Of a stretch of DNA of 19,792 nt, positions 1-6,988 are shown piece after piece (position 1 is the stretch's first letter; every line of letters starts with the position of its first letter). The DNA comes from an uncultured Desulfovibrionaceae bacterium. Its GTDB lineage: Bacteria; Desulfobacterota; Desulfovibrionia; Desulfovibrionales; Desulfovibrionaceae. Location: positions 1 through 19,792 of the forward strand of contig CASQEL010000007.1 of NCBI GenBank assembly GCA_949427775.1, read 5' to 3'. The notes under the pieces are model-generated. The model did not search any database. It saw nothing but the letters and a program-made list of their open reading frames with translations, and was not told the origin of the DNA. The position numbers and the translations under genes were made by a program.

Positions 1-1175
1 AGGCGCCCTTCCGCCAGAATGATGATCGAACGGCCGGATTTGAGGGTCCACTTGTCCACCTGCGGCTTGATGTTCAGCTTGGTGACGCCGGGCGTGGTCT
101 CCAGGTAGTTCATGTCGATTTCGTTGTCGAAGTGCCCGATGTTGCAGACGATGGCCTCATCCTTCATGGCTTCCATGTGCGCGCCGGTGATGACGTGCAG
201 GTTGCCGGTGCAGGTGACGAAGATGTCGCCTTCCGCAAGGGCGTCTTCCATGGTGGTGACTTCAAAGCCTTCCATGGCCGCCTGGAGCGCGCAGATGGGG
301 TCGATTTCCGTCACCAGCACGCGCGCGCCGAAGCCCCGCATGGACTGGGCGCATCCCTTGCCCACGTCGCCGTAGCCGGCCACGACCACACACTTGCCCG
401 CCACCATGATGTCCGTGGCCCGCTTGATGCCGTCGGCCAGAGATTCGCGGCAGCCGTAGAGATTGTCGAATTTGGACTTGGTCACCGAGTCGTTGACGTT
501 GATGGCCGGGAACAGCAGCTTGCCTTCCTCGGCCAGTTGATAGAGGCGATGCACGCCGGTGGTGGTTTCTTCGGAAACCCCCTTGATCCGGGCGGCCACC
601 CGGCGCCAGCGCCCGGGATCGTTCTTGAGGGAAAGGGCCAGGCGGGACATGATGATCTGCAGCTCCCTGCTGTCGCAGGGAGCTTCCAGCAGCGCGGGAT
701 TGTTCTCCACGTCCACGCCCTTGTGGATCAACAGGGTGGCGTCGCCGCCGTCGTCCACGATGAGATCGGGGCCGGAGCCGTCAGGCCAGGTGAGGGCCAT
801 TTCCGTGCACCACCAGTAGTCTTCCAGTGTTTCACCTTTCCAGGCGAAGACTTTGGCGTAGCCGAGATCGACGATGGCGGCGGCGGCATGATCCTGGGTG
901 GAAAAAATATTGCAGGAAGCCCAGCGGATATCCGCGCCCAGGGCGTGCAGCGTTTTGATGAGCATGGCCGTCTGGATGGTCATGTGCAGCGAACCTGTGA
1001 TTTTCAGGCCCTTGAGGGGCTTTTCGGCGCCGTATTTGCGGATGCATTCCATAAGTCCGGGCATTTCGCGTTCGGAAAGCTGCATTTCCTTTTTGCCGAA
1101 GTCGGCCAGGGACATGTCGGCCACTTTGTGGTCCAGGGACAAATCCAGCGCTTGGGCGTCGCAGATTTTGGTCAT
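1..1175 (-). CDS. ahcY: Adenosylhomocysteinase, 3' end beyond window
   Basis: This enzyme hydrolyses S-adenosylhomocysteine to adenosine and homocysteine, removing the inhibitory product of methyl transfer. The reverse strand reads MTKICDAQALDLSLDHKVAD from an ATG at 1175. An AAGGAG ribosome site lies about 8 bases upstream. Family landmarks are present: GSLHMTIQTAMLI, NIFSTQDHAAAAI, NVNDSVTKSKFDNLYGCRES, the NAD-binding VAGYGDVGKGCAQ and ITGAHM. About 391 codons are visible; the family is about 430-480 residues, so only the C-terminal end is missing at the left edge. It lies 66 bases downstream of sahR on the same strand and probably shares its promoter. Identification is secure. Confidence 0.97.
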   Translation of the reverse strand, partial: MTKICDAQALDLSLDHKVADMSLADFGKKEMQLSEREMPGLMECIRKYGAEKPLKGLKITGSLHMTIQTAMLIKTLHALGADIRWASCNIFSTQDHAAAAIVDLGYAKVFAWKGETLEDYWWCTEMALTWPDGSGPDLIVDDGGDATLLIHKGVDVENNPALLEAPCDSRELQIIMSRLALSLKNDPGRWRRVAARIKGVSEETTTGVHRLYQLAEEGKLLFPAINVNDSVTKSKFDNLYGCRESLADGIKRATDIMVAGKCVVVAGYGDVGKGCAQSMRGFGARVLVTEIDPICALQAAMEGFEVTTMEDALAEGDIFVTCTGNLHVITGAHMEAMKDEAIVCNIGHFDNEIDMNYLETTPGVTKLNIKPQVDKWTLKSGRSIIILAEGR

Positions 1176-1241
1176 GAAAGAAACTCCTTCTGTGCTGATA
1201 TGGTATGCAGGGTTTGTCGGCGTGACGGCGGGCGGGTTTCC

Positions 1242-2177
1242 CTATTCGGAGCGGGACGCCAGCGCCATCAGCAGGGCAAGCTTTTTTTCCACCGGTTGGC
1301 GGCGAATGCCGCGGACGTCGAATCCGGCCTCTTGCAGCAGATCCTTCAATACGGAGACGTCGAATCCCAGCCAGCGGTCGCCGTAGTCGTTGCGCATGTG
1401 TTCGTTGTCGTGCTTGTCGAAATCCGTGACCAGAAGCAGGCCGCCGGGCCTGAGAATACGGCGGATTTCCCGCAGCGCGGTCATCGGGCCGGAAAGATGG
1501 TGCAGCACCAGGTTGATGCAGGCGAAGTGCGCTTCGCCGTCGCGCAGCGGCAGATGATCCAGCTCGCCTATGCGCAGGGAAACATTGCCGCCTTCCTGCG
1601 TGCATTCGGGCGGGAAGCGGCGACGGGCCAGTTCCAGCATGCGGGGAGAGCCGTCCACGCCGATGACTCCTTCGGTTCCGGGGAGCATCCGTTCCAGGAC
1701 CGCTCCGGTGCCGCAGCCCAGATCCACGGCCAGGCCGCAGGCCGGGGGCAATGCCTCGCAGACGGCGGCGGCCAAATCGAAATCGCCCAGAACTTCGTTG
1801 TTCAGGGCGTCCCAGTCCTCGGCGATGGCGTTGAAGAACTGGCGTGTTTTGAGGGCCCGTTCCTCAATGATTTGAGCGGCCATGTCCATGTCGGCCCGCA
1901 TGATGGCGTCCGAAGCCACAAAGGGCATGACGGCCCGGATGAAGTCATGGTTTTGGCCTTCCGCGGCGGCGGCGTAAAAGACCCACAGTCCGTCGCGGCG
2001 CGAAGTCAGCAATCCGGCTCCGGTCAGGATCTTGAGATGCCGGGAGACGCGCGACTGCCCCATATCCAGGATGCTTACCAACTCGTTGACCGACAGCTCG
2101 TACCGCTGAAGAATGTGCAGCAGGCGCAGCCGGGTTTCGTCGGAGAGCGCTTTGAAGTATTGCAGGGCGACGGACAT
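1242..2177 (-). CDS. sahR: SahR-type regulator: ArsR HTH fused to a SAM-methyltransferase domain
   Basis: This is a 311-residue fusion. Residues 1-90 form an ArsR winged helix (FKALSDETRLRLLHIL, then the recognition region MGQSRVSRHLKILTGAGLL). Residues 105-311 form a class I methyltransferase fold with the SAM-binding motif AVDLGCGTGAVLERM, then VIGVDGSPRML and a LRPGGLLLVTDFDKHD strand. Its position directly before ahcY matches SahR of Desulfovibrio, a known regulator of the SAM/methionine cycle that responds to S-adenosylhomocysteine. I infer that the methyltransferase domain is the SAH sensor; catalytic activity is not shown. The start at 2177 follows a weak GAAGG. A palindromic operator lies 34 bases upstream, suggesting self-regulation. 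Confidence 0.88.
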   Translation of the reverse strand: MSVALQYFKALSDETRLRLLHILQRYELSVNELVSILDMGQSRVSRHLKILTGAGLLTSRRDGLWVFYAAAAEGQNHDFIRAVMPFVASDAIMRADMDMAAQIIEERALKTRQFFNAIAEDWDALNNEVLGDFDLAAAVCEALPPACGLAVDLGCGTGAVLERMLPGTEGVIGVDGSPRMLELARRRFPPECTQEGGNVSLRIGELDHLPLRDGEAHFACINLVLHHLSGPMTALREIRRILRPGGLLLVTDFDKHDNEHMRNDYGDRWLGFDVSVLKDLLQEAGFDVRGIRRQPVEKKLALLMALASRSE

Positions 2178-2210
2178 GAACAGCCTTCAGGGAGATGTTG
2201 ACGGTGATGT

Positions 2211-2226
2211 ATCAAGAAACCTTGAT
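2211..2226. promoter_or_regulatory. Probable SahR operator, ATCAAG-N4-CTTGAT
   Basis: A perfect inverted repeat, ATCAAG AAAC CTTGAT, has 6-bp arms and a 4-bp spacer, the size and symmetry expected for a dimeric ArsR-family repressor. It lies immediately after the -10 box of the minus-strand promoter and so covers the expected transcription start of sahR-ahcY. Assignment to SahR is inferred from position; binding is not shown. Confidence 0.7.
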
Positions 2227-2227
2227 G

Positions 2228-2255
2228 TGAATATCTGATTTTGCGCATATGTCAA
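2228..2255 (-). promoter_or_regulatory. Sigma70-like promoter for sahR-ahcY
   Basis: On the minus strand a perfect -35 TTGACA (2250-2255) is followed by a 16-bp spacer and a -10 TATTCA (2228-2233). The operator at 2211-2226 begins two bases after the -10 box, a repressing position. The sahR start codon is about 50 bases downstream. Confidence 0.6.
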
Positions 2256-2297
2256 GTCCGGCCATGCCGGAGGCAGGGCACTCGCTTTCCGTATATG

Positions 2298-2326
2298 TTG
2301 CACGATTATCAATAATCATATATATG
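2298..2326 (+). promoter_or_regulatory. Weak candidate promoter of the AT-rich gene, with a palindrome in the spacer
   Basis: TTGCAC (2298-2303), a 17-bp spacer and TATATG (2321-2326) lie just before the LTA-synthase-like gene. The spacer carries a perfect GATTAT-CA-ATAATC inverted repeat (2304-2317), and CATATATATG is a second palindrome. The boxes fit the consensus poorly and such AT-rich DNA gives chance matches, so this is only a candidate. Confidence 0.25.
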
Positions 2327-2345
2327 CAATTCGGGGGATATTTTC

Positions 2346-2987
2346 ATGAAAAATAGTAACGTAAAGACATTTCTCTCATATTCTATTTTATTTCTGCTGA
2401 TAAATGTAACATTTTACGCGTTTTGGATAAATCCACGCAAAAACCCGGAATGGCTTTTACAATATGATGGAGTTATGGCGGTATTTTTTCCCTGCATATT
2501 TATTTGTTTACTTTTTGGCATGGCATTATGTATTTTTAAATCTTCAAATTCAAACAGAGATTTTATATGTGAAGTAATACTATTTCCATGTATAATTTTT
2601 TTATCTTTTAACTTCATAACACTATATAATGGAAATTTTATACAGACAACAGAAAAGTTGCTGTTACAGATTATACATTCTCGATTTACAGGTATACAGA
2701 TTGTAGCAATTTCAAGTTTATACGCCGTTTTCCTGGCATGTTTTACTAAATATGCGAGACTTTTCTTGTTTTTATGTTCATTTTTATTGGCATGCGTTGA
2801 CTATGGAAAAAGATGCTTTTTCAATGATCATCTCTATATTCATGATTTTTATCTGGCTGATAAAGATTTTTTAGAGGTTGTAGTTCCATTTGCAAAAGAA
2901 TATACAGATATGACAATTATTTTTATATTTTGTGCGCTATTTTTGTATAGTATAAAAAAATCTAATATATATATATATATAGATTAA
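2346..2987 (+). CDS. LTA-synthase-like protein, N-terminal membrane half (frame-split gene)
   Basis: This is a 213-residue, very AT-rich reading frame with a GGGGGA ribosome site 9-10 bases before its ATG. It shows about four to five hydrophobic segments: near residues 8-28, 42-65, 77-95, 112-152 and 190-202. The stretch YGKRCFFNDHLYIHDFYLAD resembles the conserved region before the last membrane helix of LTA synthase/phosphoglycerol transferase proteins. The frame ends in SNIYIYID because an (AT)8 tract shifts it into a TAA at 2985-2987. The missing final helix and the enzyme domain follow in another frame at 2966-4315. As sequenced, this half would be an inactive membrane stub. A fixed frameshift or sequencing error is the alternative to phase variation. 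Confidence 0.75.
   Translation: MKNSNVKTFLSYSILFLLINVTFYAFWINPRKNPEWLLQYDGVMAVFFPCIFICLLFGMALCIFKSSNSNRDFICEVILFPCIIFLSFNFITLYNGNFIQTTEKLLLQIIHSRFTGIQIVAISSLYAVFLACFTKYARLFLFLCSFLLACVDYGKRCFFNDHLYIHDFYLADKDFLEVVVPFAKEYTDMTIIFIFCALFLYSIKKSNIYIYID
2965..2981 (+). repeat. (AT)8 tract at the frame break: candidate phase-variation switch
   Basis: The tract runs from A2965 to T2980 as eight AT units plus A2981, inside coding sequence. The membrane half is read in the frame starting at 2346 and the sulfatase half in the frame containing 2966-4315. The two frames overlap only within 2966-2984, which is essentially this tract. Removing one unit (8 to 7), or adding two, gives one continuous frame reading SNIYIYRLKIFICSLFIFIL. 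Slippage in such a short dinucleotide run is plausible but not proven. Confidence 0.7.
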
Positions 2988-3019
2988 AGATATTTATATG
3001 TTCCCTTTTTATATTCATA

Positions 3020-4315
3020 TTGGCAATTTTTTCAAATTATATTTTCTTGTTTGAAAAAAATGGTAAAAATTTTTTTGTTGTCGGATATTCCTGGTATTAC
3101 ACTGATGCCGGATTCATTACAGGTTTTCTTAATAATATATATTTTTCAGGAAAAACTGATCTTTTGTATTTTTCTGAAAATGAAGTCAACAATGCAAAGG
3201 AATATTTACTGCAATTAACACAAAAACATGCTAAAAATATAAAACCAAATATAATAGTCTGGCAGGAAGAATCATATGACGATCTCCGAAAATATCCGTC
3301 ATTTGCTATTCCTCAGACAATATATAGTAAATATGATATTATTGCAAATGAATCATATTCCGGATGCACACTTAATCCTCAATATTATACGATAAATTCA
3401 CAGTTTGAGGTCATGTCGGGACTGTTTTACAAATATTTCTATCCGGAAATGGCTATATATACAAAAAATAAATATCCTCTTAAATTTGCGCTAGGATATG
3501 CCTTGCAAAATAATGGATATATCACAGGAAGTATTCATAAATATTTTCCATCAACATTCAGTACAAAAACAAAAGATGGAAAATCCCTGTACGGTATATT
3601 CGATTGTTTCAAGCTTAAAAGACATGATCTCTATGAAAAAACATCCCATATAAGCAGCATGAATTATGCTCATGAGGCATTAAATGTTATAAAAAATAAT
3701 TATCTGCATGCGGAACGTCCATTTGCTCTATTCGTCCAGACAGACCAAAATCATACTCCCCATACATTATCCAATCTTGATAATCTTCCTGAAAAAGCAT
3801 TTATCAATGAAAAATACGATGAAAGTCTGTCTGTATATGCACACGGCTTGAAGTCATCGAATGAGGCAATTTTTTTCTTGATAAATGAATTAAAAAAAAT
3901 AAAAACGCCGACAGTTCTTTTATTTTATGGAGATCATAATACGTCTGCGGGAAGAAAAGATAAAAATAGCAATATATTAGATAGAAATACTACAAACTTT
4001 TTCATTTGGTCGAATTATAAAAATGACTCCATAAAAAATATAATAACATCGCATGCGTATCTTGGAATTGAACTTTTTGATTACATAGGTCTTCCAATGA
4101 ATAGATATCAACTATTTATGAATAAAATGAAAAATTCTTGCAAAGGAATAAACAGAGATATTGCAATTGATGGTAATGGAAATATATTTACTATCAATGA
4201 TGATGATTTTTATATAAAAACACAAAAAATAATACAATATGATGTAACTTCCGGAAAAAACCTGTTGTCAGAGGTATTATCGGAAATTCCCCACAACGCC
4301 CATGCGCGGCGGTGA
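3020..4315 (+). CDS. LTA-synthase-like protein, sulfatase-fold catalytic half
   Basis: This half matches the extracytoplasmic domain of the LtaS/MdoB alkaline-phosphatase superfamily, which transfers phosphoglycerol-type groups to envelope glycans or lipids. Visible motifs are NIIVWQEESYDD (metal-binding Glu), YYTINSQFEVMSG (probable Thr nucleophile), FVQTDQNHTPHT (His ligands) and LLFYGDHNTSAG (Asp-His ligands). The first possible start here is a TTG at 3020 without a good ribosome site. The open frame extends back to 2966 and encodes the missing helix RLKIFICSLFIFILAIFSNY, so this is the second half of one gene. The fused product would be 655 residues, normal for the family. The last few residues (HNAHARR) lie in GC-rich DNA, so the island boundary is inside the 3' end. 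The exact substrate is unknown. Confidence 0.78.
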   Translation: MAIFSNYIFLFEKNGKNFFVVGYSWYYTDAGFITGFLNNIYFSGKTDLLYFSENEVNNAKEYLLQLTQKHAKNIKPNIIVWQEESYDDLRKYPSFAIPQTIYSKYDIIANESYSGCTLNPQYYTINSQFEVMSGLFYKYFYPEMAIYTKNKYPLKFALGYALQNNGYITGSIHKYFPSTFSTKTKDGKSLYGIFDCFKLKRHDLYEKTSHISSMNYAHEALNVIKNNYLHAERPFALFVQTDQNHTPHTLSNLDNLPEKAFINEKYDESLSVYAHGLKSSNEAIFFLINELKKIKTPTVLLFYGDHNTSAGRKDKNSNILDRNTTNFFIWSNYKNDSIKNIITSHAYLGIELFDYIGLPMNRYQLFMNKMKNSCKGINRDIAIDGNGNIFTINDDDFYIKTQKIIQYDVTSGKNLLSEVLSEIPHNAHARR

Positions 4316-4429
4316 AAATGCCATGTCCTCCACAACAACGGCGGGGATTGTGTCCGGCGTGGGTTGCGGCTATGCTGCATGCCGGTCGATCACAGACGGC
4401 AATAAAGGAGCGGTATAAGCAATGAGGTA

Positions 4430-4551
4430 GCGAAGCCCTTCAGGGCTTCGCGCCTTGCGCTTGGGAGGGGTTTGCATCCCCTCCCAAGCTTCCGCGCCAA
4501 AGATACCCCGCCCTTCAGGGCGGGGTGGCGCTCAATCGGCCTAAAGGCCGA
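4430..4551. repeat. Cluster of four perfect stem-loops
   Basis: Four perfect hairpins lie in a row. Stem 9/loop TTCA at 4430-4451; stem 12/loop 7 at 4459-4489; stem 9/loop TTCA at 4505-4526; stem 6/loop TAAA at 4536-4551. The first and third share the core CCCTTCAGGG. No T-run follows any stem, so simple intrinsic termination is not indicated. Position between the AT-rich gene and the DUF721 gene fits an extragenic palindromic repeat family. In 4316-4429 I see no other gene or site. Confidence 0.7.
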
Positions 4552-4578
4552 GGTCTCAAACCACAAAGGAACTTGCGG

Positions 4579-5076
4579 ATGAAAGAGCCGCGGGAAGGCG
4601 GACCCCACGCGGCGGGGGCGGTGCTGGATGCCCTGCTGGCGCGTCTGGGAAAACCGGAGCAGGCCCGTTTGGCGCGTTTGTGGCAGAATTGGAGCATGGT
4701 CATGGGGCCGGACATCGCGCCCCTGGCGTGGCCGCTGGGGCACCGTAACACCACCCTGCTGGTCGGCGGCGAAGACGCGATGGTCATGCAGGAACTGAGC
4801 ATGCTGGCCGGAGAAATCCTGGAGCGCGCCAACGCATTCATGGACGCTCCGTTTTTTACAGACGTCAAGGTCAGCCTGGCTCTGGGCAAAAATCCCCTGG
4901 ATTCCATAGCGGCCGTGCCGGAAACGCGACGGCGGCCCGTGCCGGAAGCCGGTCCGCCGCCTGCGGGGTCGCGTCTTGCGGAGATGGACCCGCAATCCCC
5001 TGTGGCCCGATGCTACGCCCGTTTCGCGGGAAAGTCGCCGGGCGTCCCCGTCAGCCCTGAGGATCACTCGCTCTGA
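4579..5076 (+). CDS. DUF721/DciA-like protein
   Basis: This is a 165-residue protein with a DUF721-type N-terminal half: LWQNWSMVMGPDIAPLAWPL, then NTTLLVGGEDAMVMQELSMLAGEILERAN. DUF721 includes DciA, which helps load the replicative helicase DnaB in bacteria lacking DnaC. A loader role here is inferred from family membership only. The C-terminal third is Pro-rich and looks disordered. I chose the ATG at 4579 because AAAGGA lies 8 bases upstream; an in-frame GTG at 4525 falls inside the hairpin cluster. The 3' end overlaps the convergent TPR gene by 13 bp. Confidence 0.75.
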   Translation: MKEPREGGPHAAGAVLDALLARLGKPEQARLARLWQNWSMVMGPDIAPLAWPLGHRNTTLLVGGEDAMVMQELSMLAGEILERANAFMDAPFFTDVKVSLALGKNPLDSIAAVPETRRRPVPEAGPPPAGSRLAEMDPQSPVARCYARFAGKSPGVPVSPEDHSL

Positions 5077-5867
5077 AGCTGGTTTTCCGCATAGCGCAAC
5101 AGTTTCTGGGCCTCCACGAACGCCGGGTTGAGCCTTAATGCCATCTGGGCGGCCTGGACGGCTTTTTTCCATTTTTTCCAGTCCACATACAGGCGTCCGA
5201 TGTTGAAATAGAGGTTGGGATCGTGACGCAGATATTGGGAGGCCCGCAGATAGTAATTTTCCGCGGTGGGAAAGCGTCCCAGTTTGCGCAGGGCGATGCC
5301 GATGCTGTTGTACAGCGGCAGGATGTCGGGCCGCTGATCCAGCGCTTCCGAAAGATAGGTCACGGCCTCTTCGTACAACTGGGCGCGCAGGAAGACTTCC
5401 CCCACGTCGCCGCGCAGCTCGGGATCATCGGGAAATTCCCGCAACAGGGCGGCCAGAGTGGCCTTGCCCTTTTGGGGACTGTTGTCCAGTTCGGCTGCGC
5501 CGCGCTCAAACCATTCCTTTTTTCGCTGTTGCTTGAGCCGCATTTGTTCCTGCGCGTTCTCCAGCTCGCCCTTGCCCAGTTCGCTGAGCATGCCGGTGGC
5601 AAGATCGTACAGGGCGCGTTCCTGCCCCGGCACGTATTCGATTGGGGCGGGATAGAGCTTGCGTACGGCGTTGTCGTTGGTGATGTACGCCAGGGCGTCT
5701 TCAAAGAGCCTTTCGAATTCCTCGCGTTCCGTTTTCATGAGCTGGTTCTTCAAAAAGACCAGCAGCGCGGACTGCAACGCCTGGACAGCCGGCACGGGCT
5801 TGCCCTGTTTCAGGTAGGCCCGTACCTGCGCAAGCTGTTGGCGGGCTTTTGTGAGTTCAGCAGACAT
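5064..5867 (-). CDS. Tetratricopeptide-repeat protein
   Basis: This is a 267-residue soluble protein without a signal peptide. An N-terminal helical region (1-125) has a charged stretch around 100-120. At least three TPR units follow, near residues 150-182, 183-216 and 217-250; examples are LYEEAVTYLSEALDQRPD, YNSIGIALRKLGRFPTAENY and YFNIGRLYVDWKKWKKAVQA. TPRs are protein-interaction scaffolds; the partner is unknown. The ATG at 5867 is preceded by GGAGGA only 3 bases away, a close but strong site. Longer in-frame starts extend to 5960 but run into the divergent gene's leader. Confidence 0.85.
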   Translation of the reverse strand: MSAELTKARQQLAQVRAYLKQGKPVPAVQALQSALLVFLKNQLMKTEREEFERLFEDALAYITNDNAVRKLYPAPIEYVPGQERALYDLATGMLSELGKGELENAQEQMRLKQQRKKEWFERGAAELDNSPQKGKATLAALLREFPDDPELRGDVGEVFLRAQLYEEAVTYLSEALDQRPDILPLYNSIGIALRKLGRFPTAENYYLRASQYLRHDPNLYFNIGRLYVDWKKWKKAVQAAQMALRLNPAFVEAQKLLRYAENQLQSE

Positions 5868-5971
5868 ATGTCCTCCGAAAAATTGAGCTGCAGACGGGTT
5901 CTTTTCGTTTACAGCACGAGCGTCAAAGAGTAAAGATGAACAGAACATCCGAAGATGCATGGAGGTTACCC

Positions 5972-6430
5972 ATGAAGTCGCATACCCTGTATATTTCTCT
6001 GTTTATTGCCGCATTGAGTCTGCTGCCCGCCGCTGTGGCGGGGGCGGAGGGATACGACGGGCCATACCGGAATCCGGCGGGCAAGACGCCGCCCGGTCTG
6101 GAGCGTCAGGGCAAGGTGCCTCCGGGGCAGGCCAAAAGGTATGATGACGGGCGATACCACCCGGATCGCCGCTATGATGACGGAAAGTACCGCCCGGATC
6201 GTCGTTACGACGACGGACGATATCATCCCGGCAAGAAGCGCGACGACGGTTGGCGCCGCCGTGACGACGACCCGCGGCGGCGACACGGTGATCGCTACGA
6301 CAGGGAGCGCCGGAATCCCCGTTACGATCGTGACGGTCGGAAGGACGGAAACCGTCGCCACGATAGAGGCGACGCCGGATACCGCGATCGTGACCGCAAC
6401 CGTGACGGAAAGGGGCTCTTCGATCGCTGA
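5972..6430 (+). CDS. Small exported Arg/Asp-rich repeat protein, function unknown
   Basis: This is a 152-residue protein with a clear signal peptide (MKSHTLYISLFIAALSLLPA, cleavage likely near AVAGA). The mature part starts with GKTPPGLERQGKVPPGQAKR, a PPG..K pattern seen in various small periplasmic proteins. Three near-identical 11-residue units of the type RYDDGRYHPDR follow (residues 56-88), then a tail dominated by Arg, Asp and Gly. Charge is almost balanced between Arg and Asp, and the protein is probably disordered. GGAGG lies 6 bases before the ATG. It is divergent from the TPR gene across 104 bp. A role in binding metals or polyanions is possible but not shown. Confidence 0.7.
   Translation: MKSHTLYISLFIAALSLLPAAVAGAEGYDGPYRNPAGKTPPGLERQGKVPPGQAKRYDDGRYHPDRRYDDGKYRPDRRYDDGRYHPGKKRDDGWRRRDDDPRRRHGDRYDRERRNPRYDRDGRKDGNRRHDRGDAGYRDRDRNRDGKGLFDR
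6137..6235 (+). repeat. Three tandem 33-bp coding repeats
   Basis: Units at 6137-6169, 6170-6202 and 6203-6235 encode RYDDGRYHPDR, RYDDGKYRPDR and RYDDGRYHPGK. A fourth decayed unit starts at 6236 (KRDDG). Third-codon positions differ between units, so the protein pattern is conserved more than the DNA. Confidence 0.85.
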
Positions 6431-6988
6431 TGACCGCGGTGCGGCGTCGCCGGAACGTTGCGGCGGCATGCCGTTCGCGGCAAAACGGCTTTGCAATGCG
6501 GTCGGCGCATCCGGCCGCATTGTTCCCTGCTCTTGTGGAAATGCGCCTCGTCGCGCAATATGGTGGCCGGTGCGGCTGTATATGGGGAAAAGTTTAAAAA
6601 AATTCACTGGATGGAAGAGAATAAAAACGTGCTTGCGCCGGGGCTCATGTTGACAAGAACCGACAGCCGATGATACAACGCAAGTTGACGCAAGGTGCGA
6701 CGGCATTCCCCGAAAGAGTGTGAGTATCGCTCGCAGTAGTGCTTTTTGAGCGGCCGGAGGTATTTCTGTAGGAATCTGCACATACCGCCGATGTTGTGAT
6801 TGAGGATTTTTATAGTCAGAAAGTATGCGTCGGTATGTATTTTGCAGGAAAAATATCGCGCGGGGGCGGGGAGTCCCGCGGCGGTAGAAAAAATATTTTG
6901 CTCCTTCCGGCGATCGCCGGAGAGAGCATATCCCCAAAAACGCCGGTTGGGCATCGGAGACGACCGATCGCCCCGGAGGGAATGACTC
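6431..6988. other. 558-bp stretch without a recognised gene
   Basis: Open frames here have no family signal or convincing ribosome site. Base composition is mixed, with AT-rich patches near 6590-6620, 6800-6850 and 6880-6900. It holds a 16-bp palindrome (6906-6921) and a small ATCGG/CCGAT hairpin (6953-6968) just before the ribosome site of the next gene. It may be the promoter/leader region of the downstream genes or contain a decayed gene; I cannot tell which. Confidence 0.5.
6906..6921. repeat. 16-bp perfect palindrome TCCGGCGATCGCCGGA
   Basis: A perfect palindrome about 67 bases before the ATG at 6989. It could be an operator or the tip of a leader hairpin. No known regulator is recognised. 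Confidence 0.45.

Noticed and set aside
132..2201. 689-codon open frame on the plus strand opposite ahcY and sahR
   Set aside because: It is antisense to two clearly recognised genes, has no family motif, and its composition is that of a mirror frame in GC-rich DNA.
2954..2960. A7 run as a -1 programmed frameshift site joining the two halves of the LTA-synthase-like gene
   Set aside because: A -1 shift at the A7 run enters the second frame before its TAA at 2963-2965 and stops at once; only a shift inside the AT tract joins the frames.
6137..6235. 33-bp tandem repeats as a possible CRISPR array
   Set aside because: Units are directly adjacent without spacers, diverge at third codon positions and encode a regular protein repeat.
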